This document shows, in pieces, positions 8,571 to 15,869 of a DNA stretch of 64,000 nt (positions are counted from its first letter, which is position 1; each line of letters opens with the position of its first letter). Origin of the DNA: Ottowia sp. (GTDB lineage Bacteria > Pseudomonadota > Gammaproteobacteria > Burkholderiales > Burkholderiaceae_C). Where the stretch lies: positions 1,054,001-1,118,000 of the forward strand of contig NZ_JADJCO010000005.1 of NCBI RefSeq assembly GCF_016703145.1, written 5' to 3'. Below the pieces are notes generated by a model that did not search any database, was not told where the DNA came from, and saw only the letters and a list, made by a program, of their open reading frames with translations. A program made the translations under genes and the position numbers.

Positions 8571-9827
8571 TCAGGCGGGCGCGCGCCGCGCGGCGGCGGG
8601 CGCGTCCGGCATCGCGGCCAGGCACGGATTGGCGCCGGGCAGCGGCGCGGCCATGGCGGGCGCGGCCAGCGTGGGCCGCGGCGCCGACGCGGCGGCGCCG
8701 GGCGCCGCCGCGCCCTCTTCCGCGCCCGCTTGCCCGAGTTGGACCACGCGCACCACGGCGCCGTCGCCCTGCACGCGCTGCTGGCCGGCCGTGGCCACCA
8801 CGTCGCCGGGTTCCAGGCCCTCCAGCACTTCGGCGAAGCCCGGCGTGCGCATGCCCAGCTTCACCCGCACGCGCCGCGCCACGTGCGTGCCCGGCTCGCC
8901 GCCCGGCAGGATGCGCACCACGTAGGCGTCCTGGCCCTGCGGCACGATGGCCTCCTCGGGCACCACGCGGGCGTCGGGGCGCTCGCCGAACACCGCCGTC
9001 ACGCGGGCGAACATGCCGGGCCGCAGCTGCAGCCGCCGGTTGTCGATGCAGGCGCGCACCGCCACCGAGCGGCCCTCGGCGTCGATCCGCGGGTTGATCG
9101 CCTGCACCGTCGCGGCGTAGCGCACGTCCGGCAGCGCGTCGAAGCTCACCTGCGCCGTCTGCCCACGCCGCACCTTGGCCTGCAGCCGCTCGGGCAGGCG
9201 GAAATCGACGTACACCGCGTCGAGGTCCTCGACGTTGACGATGTCGGCGCCGTCTTTCACGTAGTCGCCCACGTTCGCCACGCGGATGCCGGTGATGCCG
9301 TCGAAGGGCGCGAGGATGCGCAGCCGCGCGGCCGTGGCATCGGCCAGCGCCAGCTTGGCCCGCGCCACCTGCAGCGCCGCGGCGCTCTCGTCGACCGAGC
9401 GCCGGCTGATGAAGCCCTGCGCGACCAACTCGCCGTTGCGCTGGTGGTTGGCCCGCGCGATCGACAGCTCGGCCTGGGCCTGCTGCACCTGGGCACGCGG
9501 CAACTGGTCGTCGAGTTGCACCAGCAGTTGCCCGCGGCGTACGCGCTCGCCGTCGCGAAAGTTGAGCTGCGTGATGCGGCCGCTGATCTCGGGCCGCACC
9601 ACCACGCTCTGGCGCGAGCGCAGGCTGCCCACGGTCTCGGCCGCGTCGGTCAGGGGCATCCGCCGCACGCGGCCGACCTCCACCGCGACGACGCGCCCGT
9701 TGCCGTTGCTGGCGGCGACCTCCTGCGCCGGGGGCGCGGACGCCGGGCGCTGCAGCCACCACGCGGCACCGGCGGCGGCGGCGATGCCCGCTACCGCCAC
9801 GACGAGATAGAGGGTTCGGGACGCCAT
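8571..9827 (-). CDS. RND efflux periplasmic adaptor (membrane fusion protein)
   Basis: This 418-residue protein has an N-terminal membrane anchor (LYLVVAVAGIAAAAGAAWWL). Next come a lipoyl-like half-motif (VVVRPEISGRITQLNFRDGE), an alpha-helical hairpin, the second lipoyl half (LRILAPFDGITGIRVANVGDYV) and a beta-barrel region, the domain order of MFP/HlyD-type adaptors. The C-terminal 60 residues are Ala/Pro-rich low-complexity sequence. It precedes the RND permease by 9 bp in the same operon and should bridge it to an outer-membrane channel. The pump's substrates cannot be predicted. Confidence 0.9.
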   Translation of the reverse strand: MASRTLYLVVAVAGIAAAAGAAWWLQRPASAPPAQEVAASNGNGRVVAVEVGRVRRMPLTDAAETVGSLRSRQSVVVRPEISGRITQLNFRDGERVRRGQLLVQLDDQLPRAQVQQAQAELSIARANHQRNGELVAQGFISRRSVDESAAALQVARAKLALADATAARLRILAPFDGITGIRVANVGDYVKDGADIVNVEDLDAVYVDFRLPERLQAKVRRGQTAQVSFDALPDVRYAATVQAINPRIDAEGRSVAVRACIDNRRLQLRPGMFARVTAVFGERPDARVVPEEAIVPQGQDAYVVRILPGGEPGTHVARRVRVKLGMRTPGFAEVLEGLEPGDVVATAGQQRVQGDGAVVRVVQLGQAGAEEGAAAPGAAASAPRPTLAAPAMAAPLPGANPCLAAMPDAPAAARRAPA

Positions 9828-9958
9828 TCAGGTTCAGTGCAAGCTAGGACGAGGGCCGCGAAGATGCAACCCGACAGTCAATGTAGCAGTGCGTAAGAGG
9901 CGGCGCAGGCCGAAAACCCCGCGGAGCGCCGGTGCCGGGCCCCGGATTTACCGGGGCT

Positions 9959-10429
9959 TTACACAAATCCCGCCGAAGGCGTGCGTTGTGCCCGCACGGT
10001 GTCCACGCCCCGATTGGCCAGTTGGTCGGCGCGCTCGTTGCCCTCGTGCCCGGCGTGGCCCTTGACCCAGTGCCAGCGGATGCGGTGGCCGGCACCGCCG
10101 GCCAGCGCATCCAGGCGCTGCCACAGATCGATGTTCTTGACCGGCTGGCCGGCGGCGGTGCGCCAGCCCTTGGCCTTCCACCCGGTGATCCAGGCGGTGA
10201 TGCCCTGGCGCACGTACTGGCTGTCCAGATACAGGTCGACCTCGCACGGACGCTTGAGCGCGGCCAGGCCCTCGATCACGGCCGTCAGCTCCATGCGGTT
10301 GTTGGTGGTGAGCGGCTCGCCGCCGAACAGCTCCTTCTCGTGGCCGGGCGCGCGCAGCAGCGCGCCCCAGCCGCCCGGACCGGGGTTGCCCTTGCAGGCC
10401 CCGTCCGTGTACATCTCAATGCGATCCAA
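9959..10429 (-). CDS. rnhA: ribonuclease HI
   Basis: The 156-residue enzyme degrades the RNA strand of RNA-DNA hybrids in the cytoplasm. All four carboxylates of the active site are visible: Asp in YTDGACKGNPGPGG, Glu in NNRMELTAVIEGL, Asp in LYLDSQYV, and Asp in NERADQLAN. WVKGHAGHEGNE holds the flexible-loop His. The length is typical. Its start lies 14 bp inside the end of the upstream methyltransferase gene, so the two are probably translationally coupled. Confidence 0.96.
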   Translation of the reverse strand: MDRIEMYTDGACKGNPGPGGWGALLRAPGHEKELFGGEPLTTNNRMELTAVIEGLAALKRPCEVDLYLDSQYVRQGITAWITGWKAKGWRTAAGQPVKNIDLWQRLDALAGGAGHRIRWHWVKGHAGHEGNERADQLANRGVDTVRAQRTPSAGFV

Positions 10430-11225
10430 GGTGTTTTTCCGTGTTTACCGGCGCCGGTGCTGCGCGGTTAGCTATCGAAGCAGGAGCACCCACGACCGCG
10501 GGCACCTTCTTCCAGGATTGTCCCACCAGCTTGGCGCCGCGCGTGCGCTTGACGGCGACGACGAAATACGCCGCCCCGAAGATGGGCCACCAGCGCCGGC
10601 CCACGCGGTCCATCCAGCCGAAGCGCGCCAGCGCGCCGGCGCCGCGCACGGCGGGCTGGTAGCAGCCGAAGACGGTGGATTCGACCTCGAACTCCAGCAG
10701 CCGCAGCCAGTCGCGCAGGCGCCAGTAGCCGATGAACTCGCCCGCGTCCGGCAGGTACAGCCGCCCGCCGCCCAGGCGCCGCCACCAGCGCGCGCGCCGC
10801 TGGCGCAGGCCCCACAGGCTGGCCGGGTTGAGGCCGGCGATGGCCACCCGGCCCTCGTGCACCAGCACGCGCTGCACCTCGCGCAGCGTGGCGTGCGGGT
10901 CGGGGCTGAGCTCCAGCGTGTGCGGCAGCACCACCAGGTCGAGGCTGGCCTCGCCGAACGGCAACGCCGTGCTGTCGGTGACCAGCGCGGCGCGCGGCCC
11001 CGCCGGCGCGTGCGCCACGTCCGCCATGTCCGGCGCGGGCGGCGCCACCAGCGCCAGCCAGCGCTGCGGCATGCGGTTGGCGGCCAGCGTGTCGATGTCG
11101 GCCAGCCCGACCTGCAGCGCGTGGTAGCCGAACACGTCGGCCAGCGCGGCGTCGAAGCGCTCGCGCTCCCACGCCAACACCACCTGCCCCGGTGGGGTCT
11201 GGAACCAGTCGCGCAATCCGGTCAT
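10416..11225 (-). CDS. class I SAM-dependent methyltransferase
   Basis: A 269-residue methyltransferase of the methyltransf_11 kind. The post-motif region reads LPFGEASLDLVVLPHTLELSPDP with the acidic strand typical of SAM enzymes; the glycine-rich first motif is less clear (DVFGYHALQVGLADI). The last 25 residues, rich in Ala and Pro, are encoded by a partial dispersed repeat and overlap rnhA by 14 bp, so the native C-terminus may have been altered. It is divergently transcribed from gloB with a 30-bp gap, an arrangement suggesting a link to thiol metabolism, but the methyl acceptor is unknown. Confidence 0.75.
   Translation of the reverse strand: MTGLRDWFQTPPGQVVLAWERERFDAALADVFGYHALQVGLADIDTLAANRMPQRWLALVAPPAPDMADVAHAPAGPRAALVTDSTALPFGEASLDLVVLPHTLELSPDPHATLREVQRVLVHEGRVAIAGLNPASLWGLRQRRARWWRRLGGGRLYLPDAGEFIGYWRLRDWLRLLEFEVESTVFGCYQPAVRGAGALARFGWMDRVGRRWWPIFGAAYFVVAVKRTRGAKLVGQSWKKVPAVVGAPASIANRAAPAPVNTEKHLGSH
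10436..10484 (+). repeat. dispersed hairpin repeat, copy 5 (partial)
   Basis: This copy includes TTTACCGGCGCCGGTGCTGCG followed by GGTTAGCTATCGAAG. The distal arm of the hairpin is degenerate. It lies wholly inside the 3' end of the methyltransferase gene, just upstream of the rnhA start. Confidence 0.55.
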
Positions 11226-11255
11226 CGATGTTGACGCTTATAAAATCCGCTGTTC

Positions 11256-12026
11256 ATGGAACTGATCGCCCTGCCCGCCTTCGACGACAACTACCTGTGG
11301 CTGTTGCACGATGGGCGCGATGCCCTGGTGGTGGACCCCGGCGACGCCGCCCCCGTGCGGGACGCGCTGGGCCGGCTGGGCCTGAAGCTGCAGTCCATTC
11401 TAGTCACGCACCACCACGCTGATCACACCGGCGGCGTGGCCGAGCTGCGCGGCGCCACCGGCGCGCAGGTGTTCGGCCCGGCGCGCGAGCGCATCCACGA
11501 GCCCTTCATTCCCCTGCGTGGCGGCGACGTGGCGCGGGCGCTGGGCATCGGCTGGCGCGTGATCGACGTGCCGGGCCACACGGCCGGCCACATCGCCTAC
11601 TTCGCTGGCGACGTGGCCGGCGCGCCGCTGCTGTTCTGCGGCGACACGCTGTTCTCGGGCGGCTGCGGGCGGCTGTTCGAGGGCACGCCGGCGCAGATGC
11701 TGGCCTCGCTCGACGCGCTGGCCGCCTTGCCGGCCGCCACGCGGGTGTGCTGCGCGCACGAGTACACGCTGGGCAACCTGCGCTTCGCCGCCGCCGTGGA
11801 GCCGGGCAACGAGGCCCTGGCCGACCATGCGCGCCATTGCCAGGATCTGCGCGCGCAAGGGCGCCCCACCCTGCCCTCGACCCTCGGCATCGAGCGGGCG
11901 ATCAACCCATTCCTGCGCAGCCGTGAACCCGCCGTCACGCAAGCCGTGCGCGCGCAGGCTGCAACCGCAACGGACGAAGTGACGGTGTTCGCCGCGCTTC
12001 GCGAATGGAAGAACCACTTCAGATGA
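11256..12026 (+). CDS. gloB: hydroxyacylglutathione hydrolase (glyoxalase II)
   Basis: A 256-residue metallo-beta-lactamase-fold enzyme that hydrolyses S-lactoylglutathione to lactate and glutathione, the second step of methylglyoxal detoxification. The metal-binding signature THHHADHTGG lies near residues 50-60. Further ligands are the His of VPGHTAGHIAYF, the Asp of LFCGDTLFSGGCGRLFEGT and the His of CAHEYTLGNL. The C-terminal domain retains the LPSTLGIERAINPFLR glutathione-binding segment. TTGACG and TATAAA occur just upstream but are too closely spaced to form a standard promoter. Its stop overlaps the mltD start by ATGA. Confidence 0.95.
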   Translation: MELIALPAFDDNYLWLLHDGRDALVVDPGDAAPVRDALGRLGLKLQSILVTHHHADHTGGVAELRGATGAQVFGPARERIHEPFIPLRGGDVARALGIGWRVIDVPGHTAGHIAYFAGDVAGAPLLFCGDTLFSGGCGRLFEGTPAQMLASLDALAALPAATRVCCAHEYTLGNLRFAAAVEPGNEALADHARHCQDLRAQGRPTLPSTLGIERAINPFLRSREPAVTQAVRAQAATATDEVTVFAALREWKNHFR

Positions 12027-13570
12027 AACTGCTTCACGTGCTGGCGCTGGGCGCCTGCGTCTGGCTGGCCGGCTGCGCCGCGCCCGGCACCCCGCCCACC
12101 GACGCGCCGGCGGGTGCCGCGCCCATCACCACCCGGCCGCGCGTGGACATGCCGCAGGCGGGCGACATGTCCCCCGTGGCCGTGACCGAGCTGCGCTCGC
12201 GCAAGGTGGCGCCGCTGGATGCGCCGGCCGACCTGTGGGAGCGTATCCGCCGAGGCTTCGCCCTGCCCGACCTCGACACCGAGCTGGTGCAGCAGCAGCA
12301 GCAGTGGTACGTCAGCCGGCCCGACTACATCCAGCGCATGACCGAGCGCTCGCGCCTGTACATCTTCCACGTCGTCGAGGAGCTGGAGCTGCGCGGCATG
12401 CCGACCGAGCTGGCGCTGCTGCCCTACATCGAGTCGGCCTTCAACCCGCAGGCCGTCTCCAGCGCCAAGGCCGCCGGCATGTGGCAGTTCATGCCGGCCA
12501 CGGGCTCGTCGTTCGACCTGCGCCAGAACGCGCTGCGCGACGACCGGCGCGACGTGATCGCCTCCACGCGCGCCGCGCTCGACTACCTGCAGCGCCTGCA
12601 CGACCGCTTCGGCGACTGGCACCTGGCGCTGGCGGCCTACAACTGGGGCCAGGGCAACGTCAACCGCGCCATCGAGCGCAACCGGGCCGCCGGCCAGGGC
12701 ACGGGCTACCTCGACCTCAACATGCCCGCCGAGACGCGCCAGTACGTGCCCAAGCTGCAGGCGGTCAAGAACATCATCGCCCAGCCCGACGCCCTGGGCG
12801 CGGTGCTGCCGCTGATCGACAACCACCCCTTCTTCGACACGGTGGACATCACCCGGGACATCGACGTCGAGGTGGCGGCGCGCCTGGCCGAGGTGCGGCT
12901 GGAAGACTTCAAGGCGCTCAACCCGTCGCAGCACAAGCCCGTCATCTTCGCCGCCGGCACGCCGCAGGTGCTGCTGCCGTGGAACAACGCCGCCGTCTTC
13001 AAGCAGAACCTGACCAAGGCCCCGACCGGCTCGCTGGCCTCCTGGACCGCCTGGGTGGCGCCGGCGACGATGCCCTCGCGCGAGGCGGCGAGCCGCGTCG
13101 AGATGGACGAGGACGAGTTCCGCCAGATCAACGGCATCCCCAAGGGCATGATGATCAAGAGCGGCTCCACCCTGCTGGTGCCGCGCAACGGCCACGGGCC
13201 GGCGGCCGTGGCCAGCCACGTGGTGGACAACGCCCACGTCGCCTACACGCCCGAGGTCGTGCTGCGCCGCACCACCGTGCACGCGCGCCGGGGCGACTCG
13301 ATCGCCACCATCGCGGCCCGCTACGACCTGCCCGCCGCCACCGTCGCCGGGTGGAACCAGGGCCGCGCCAGCCTCAAGAGCGGCCAGGCCGTGGTGCTGT
13401 ACCTGCCGGTGCGCGCGTCGGCCGCGCGCGCGTCGGCGCCCCGGGGCCGCGCTGCCCCGGCGGCGAAGCAGCGCCAGGCCGCCCGGTCCGCCCAGGGGCG
13501 CGTTGGCGCGAAGTCCGCCAAGGCCCCAGTGGCCCGCGCGGCCAAGTCCATGGGCAACAGGAAGCGCTGA
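12023..13570 (+). CDS. mltD: membrane-bound lytic murein transglycosylase D-like lipoprotein
   Basis: The 515-residue protein cleaves peptidoglycan glycan strands from the periplasmic face. It starts at the ATG overlapping the gloB stop, giving a signal peptide with lipobox LAGC. The SLT domain shows the catalytic Glu in LPYIESAFNP, then SAKAAGMWQFMPATG and LALAAYNWGQGNVNRAI. A C-terminal LysM-type repeat (RRGDSIATIAARYDLPAATVAGWN) should bind peptidoglycan, and a weaker one precedes it. The tail is a basic Ala-rich stretch. Translational coupling with gloB is implied by ATGA; a functional link is not obvious. Confidence 0.9.
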   Translation: MKLLHVLALGACVWLAGCAAPGTPPTDAPAGAAPITTRPRVDMPQAGDMSPVAVTELRSRKVAPLDAPADLWERIRRGFALPDLDTELVQQQQQWYVSRPDYIQRMTERSRLYIFHVVEELELRGMPTELALLPYIESAFNPQAVSSAKAAGMWQFMPATGSSFDLRQNALRDDRRDVIASTRAALDYLQRLHDRFGDWHLALAAYNWGQGNVNRAIERNRAAGQGTGYLDLNMPAETRQYVPKLQAVKNIIAQPDALGAVLPLIDNHPFFDTVDITRDIDVEVAARLAEVRLEDFKALNPSQHKPVIFAAGTPQVLLPWNNAAVFKQNLTKAPTGSLASWTAWVAPATMPSREAASRVEMDEDEFRQINGIPKGMMIKSGSTLLVPRNGHGPAAVASHVVDNAHVAYTPEVVLRRTTVHARRGDSIATIAARYDLPAATVAGWNQGRASLKSGQAVVLYLPVRASAARASAPRGRAAPAAKQRQAARSAQGRVGAKSAKAPVARAAKSMGNRKR

Positions 13571-13609
13571 AAGCCGGCGGCGGTGGCAGGCGCCGGCCCG
13601 AAACTCCGC

Positions 13610-14749
13610 TCAAGCCTGGAACTTCAGCTTGGCGCGGCGCGCGAATTCGTTGGTGTAGGTGGCGGCCGGCGCCGCCGAGCGCACGGACGGGGTGCCCGGC
13701 GCGTACTGCGCCGCCACGCGGTGCGCGGTCAGCACGCCGTCCTCCGACAGCATGCCGTCGGGCGACAAGGCTTCGCGCGCCTTGTCCAGCGCCGCCAGGT
13801 AGACGGCGCGGTCATCGTGCATGTAGGCCTCGGGCACGGCGCGCACGATGTCGCTGGGCCCGGCCGTCTGCAGCCACTTGAGCGCGCGCACCACGGCGTT
13901 GACCAGCGCCTGCACCGTCCGCGGGTAGCGCAGCACGAAGCCCTGCGGCGCGTACAGGCAGCCCGCCGGCATGGGGCCGCCATACAGGTCCTGCGCGCCG
14001 CGCAGCGAGCGCGTGTCGGCGATGACGCGGATCTCGCCGCGAAACGCCAGCATGCTGATCACCGGATCGATGTTGGCCAGCGCATCGATGCGGCCCTCGC
14101 GCAACGCCGACACGGCCGCCAGGGAGGTGCCGACGCCGACGAACTCCACGTCGGACGGCCCCAGGCCGCCGCGCGCCAGCACACGGTGCGCGAACCACTG
14201 CGTGGACGAATCGGGCCACGAGATGCCGATGCGCCGCCCCCGCAGCTGCGCCACGTGCCGGAAGTCCGGCAGCGCCCGGCTACCGACGCCGAACACCAGT
14301 TGCGGCGCCCGCCCCAGCAGCACGAAGGAACGGCAGTTCTGCCCCCGCTGCCGCAGCAGGATGGTGTGCTCGTAGGCGCCGGCGGCCACGTCCGCCTGGC
14401 CGGCCAACATGGCCTGCTGCGCCAGGGCGCCGCCAGCGTGGTCCTGCAACTCGACCTGCAGCCCCTCGTCGTCGAAGAACTTCAACTGCTTGGCGATGGT
14501 GAGCGGCAGGTAGTACAGCGCCGCCTTGCCGCCCACCGCCAGGGTCACGTGGGGCTTCTCGACTCGCGTCTGCGCTGCCGGCCGGCCGGCGGCGGCCAGC
14601 AGTGCCAGCCACGGCGCCGCCGCCAGCAGCCTGCGGCGCGGGCGATGGACGCGAACGGGAGAGAGAGACACGGAAGCGGCGGCGGTGGGGCGCAAGGGAG
14701 CCCACGTTAGCCCAGGAGCGCACACCGCCGCATCGGGTCGTGCCCGCAT
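13610..14749 (-). CDS. NitT/TauT-type ABC transporter substrate-binding protein
   Basis: The product resembles periplasmic binding proteins of the SsuA/TauA/NMT1 group: AVGGKAALYYLPLTIAKQL near the start, then an EGLQVELQDHAGG segment, GQADVAAGAYEHTI and a later LRGRRIGIS domain-two motif. An Arg-rich n-region and hydrophobic core (RRRLLAAAPWLALLAAAG) form a likely signal peptide. The annotated ATG leaves a long leader before it; a GTG at 14671 would give a more normal signal peptide and may be the true start. No permease or ATPase genes adjoin it, so it is an orphan component here. The ligand is unknown. Confidence 0.75.
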   Translation of the reverse strand: MRARPDAAVCAPGLTWAPLRPTAAASVSLSPVRVHRPRRRLLAAAPWLALLAAAGRPAAQTRVEKPHVTLAVGGKAALYYLPLTIAKQLKFFDDEGLQVELQDHAGGALAQQAMLAGQADVAAGAYEHTILLRQRGQNCRSFVLLGRAPQLVFGVGSRALPDFRHVAQLRGRRIGISWPDSSTQWFAHRVLARGGLGPSDVEFVGVGTSLAAVSALREGRIDALANIDPVISMLAFRGEIRVIADTRSLRGAQDLYGGPMPAGCLYAPQGFVLRYPRTVQALVNAVVRALKWLQTAGPSDIVRAVPEAYMHDDRAVYLAALDKAREALSPDGMLSEDGVLTAHRVAAQYAPGTPSVRSAAPAATYTNEFARRAKLKFQA

Positions 14750-14798
14750 CGGGTTTGTCTTGATGGCGTCGCCTGCCGGCTCGCGCCGATCTCACCGC

Positions 14799-14865
14799 GT
14801 TTCAAGACAAATCGGCCTTCAGCCGGCACCGGTACTTCGCCGACAGCTATCGAAAAATGAGTTAC
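14799..14865 (+). repeat. dispersed hairpin repeat, copy 6
   Basis: The copy reads TTTCAAGACAAATCGGCCTTCAG, then GCCGGCACCGGTACTTCG and ends AGCTATCGAAAAATGAGTTA. It lies between the recR stop and the upstream end of the binding-protein gene. Confidence 0.75.
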
Positions 14866-14885
14866 CGGGTGGACCGAGGTGCCGC

Positions 14886-15494
14886 TCAGCGCCGATCCAC
14901 CAGCGCGTGGGCGATGGTGCCCAGGTCGACGTACTCCAGCTCGCTGCCGGCCGGCACGCCGCGCGCCAGCCGCGTCACCGTGAGGCCACGGCTTCTCAAG
15001 GCCTGGCCGATGACGTGCGCCGTGGCCTCGCCCTCGGCGGTGAAGTTGGTGGCCAGGATCACCTCCTGCACCACGCCGTCGGCGGCGCGCTCGATCAGCT
15101 CGTGCACGCCGATGTCGTGCGGGCCGATGCCGTCGAGCGGACTGAGCCGGCCCATGAGCACGAAGTAGCGGCCCTGGAACGCACTGGTGCGCTCCAGGGC
15201 CGCCTGGTCGGCCGGTGTCTCGACCACGCACAGTTTGCTGGCGTCGCGCCGGGGGTCGGCGCAAGTGGCGCAGATCTCGCTTTCGGTGAAGGTGTGGCAC
15301 TGCGCGCAGTGGCGCACCTGGGCCACCGCGCCTTCCAGCGCGCGCGCCAGCACCCGCGCGCCCTCGCGGTCGTGCTGCAGCAGGTGGAAGGCCATGCGCT
15401 GCGCCGAGCGCACGCCCACGCCGGGCAGGCGGCGCAGCGACTGCACGAGGGTGTCGAGAGCGTGGGGCATGGGGAGGCTGGCGTTGAGCGCCAA
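14886..15494 (-). CDS. recR: recombination mediator RecR
   Basis: The 202-residue protein works with RecO (and RecF) to load RecA on gapped DNA. The helix-hairpin-helix RRLPGVGVRSAQRMAFHLL is at the N-terminus. Next comes the four-Cys zinc finger (CAQC then CATC), and then the Toprim domain with VVETPADQAALE and GRYFVLMGRLSPLDGIGP. The Walker-like C-terminal part includes ATNFTAEGEATA. A second in-frame Met at 15470 is a possible alternative start. It is the last gene of a dnaX-ybaB-recR operon, 10 bp after ybaB, an order conserved widely in proteobacteria. Confidence 0.95.
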   Translation of the reverse strand: MALNASLPMPHALDTLVQSLRRLPGVGVRSAQRMAFHLLQHDREGARVLARALEGAVAQVRHCAQCHTFTESEICATCADPRRDASKLCVVETPADQAALERTSAFQGRYFVLMGRLSPLDGIGPHDIGVHELIERAADGVVQEVILATNFTAEGEATAHVIGQALRSRGLTVTRLARGVPAGSELEYVDLGTIAHALVDRR

Positions 15495-15504
15495 GCGCTC
15501 GACC

Positions 15505-15840
15505 TCAGAATGGGAGCTTCATCCCCGGCGGCAGGCCGGGCATGCCGGCGGGCATCAGCTTGCCCATCTTCTCGGCCGACACCTCCTCGGCCTTGCGCAC
15601 GGCCGCGTTGAAGGCGGCGGCGACCAGGTCTTCCAGCATGTCCTTGTCGTCGGCCAGCAGGCTGGGGTCGATGGTGACGCGCTTGACGTCGTGCTTGCAG
15701 GTCATCAGCACCTTGACCAGGCCGGCGCCGGATTCGCCCTCGACTTCGAGCGTGGCCAGTTCGTCCTGCGCCTTCTTCAGGTTGTCCTGCATGGCCTGGG
15801 CCTGTTTCATCAGGCCGGCGAGTTGTCCTTTGTTGAACAT
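15505..15840 (-). CDS. ybaB: YbaB/EbfC nucleoid-associated protein
   Basis: A 111-residue DNA-binding protein of the YbaB/EbfC family, which forms dimers that bind DNA as pincers. The amphipathic N-terminal helix (LAGLMKQAQAMQDNLKKAQ) and the conserved VEGESGAGLVKV and LEDLVAAAFNAAV segments are clear. The C-terminus is Met/Pro/Gly-rich (MPAGMPGLPPGMKLPF), typical of proteobacterial members. It lies between dnaX and recR in the same operon. Confidence 0.95.
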   Translation of the reverse strand: MFNKGQLAGLMKQAQAMQDNLKKAQDELATLEVEGESGAGLVKVLMTCKHDVKRVTIDPSLLADDKDMLEDLVAAAFNAAVRKAEEVSAEKMGKLMPAGMPGLPPGMKLPF

Positions 15841-15869
15841 CGGGTTCCTTCTTTCAAGTCGTCATGGCA

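Noticed and set aside
5625..9896. A 1423-codon open frame opposite the RND pump genes
   Set aside because: It is antisense to two clear efflux genes, rich in His/Arg/Gln low-complexity sequence, and explained by high third-position GC in the real genes.
9925..9960. Strong terminator after rnhA
   Set aside because: CCCCGG/CCGGGG pairing exists but no T run follows on the minus strand, so it was not listed as a terminator.
12287..12304. Short CAG repeat in mltD
   Set aside because: It encodes a small Gln run in the real protein and is too short to suggest phase variation.
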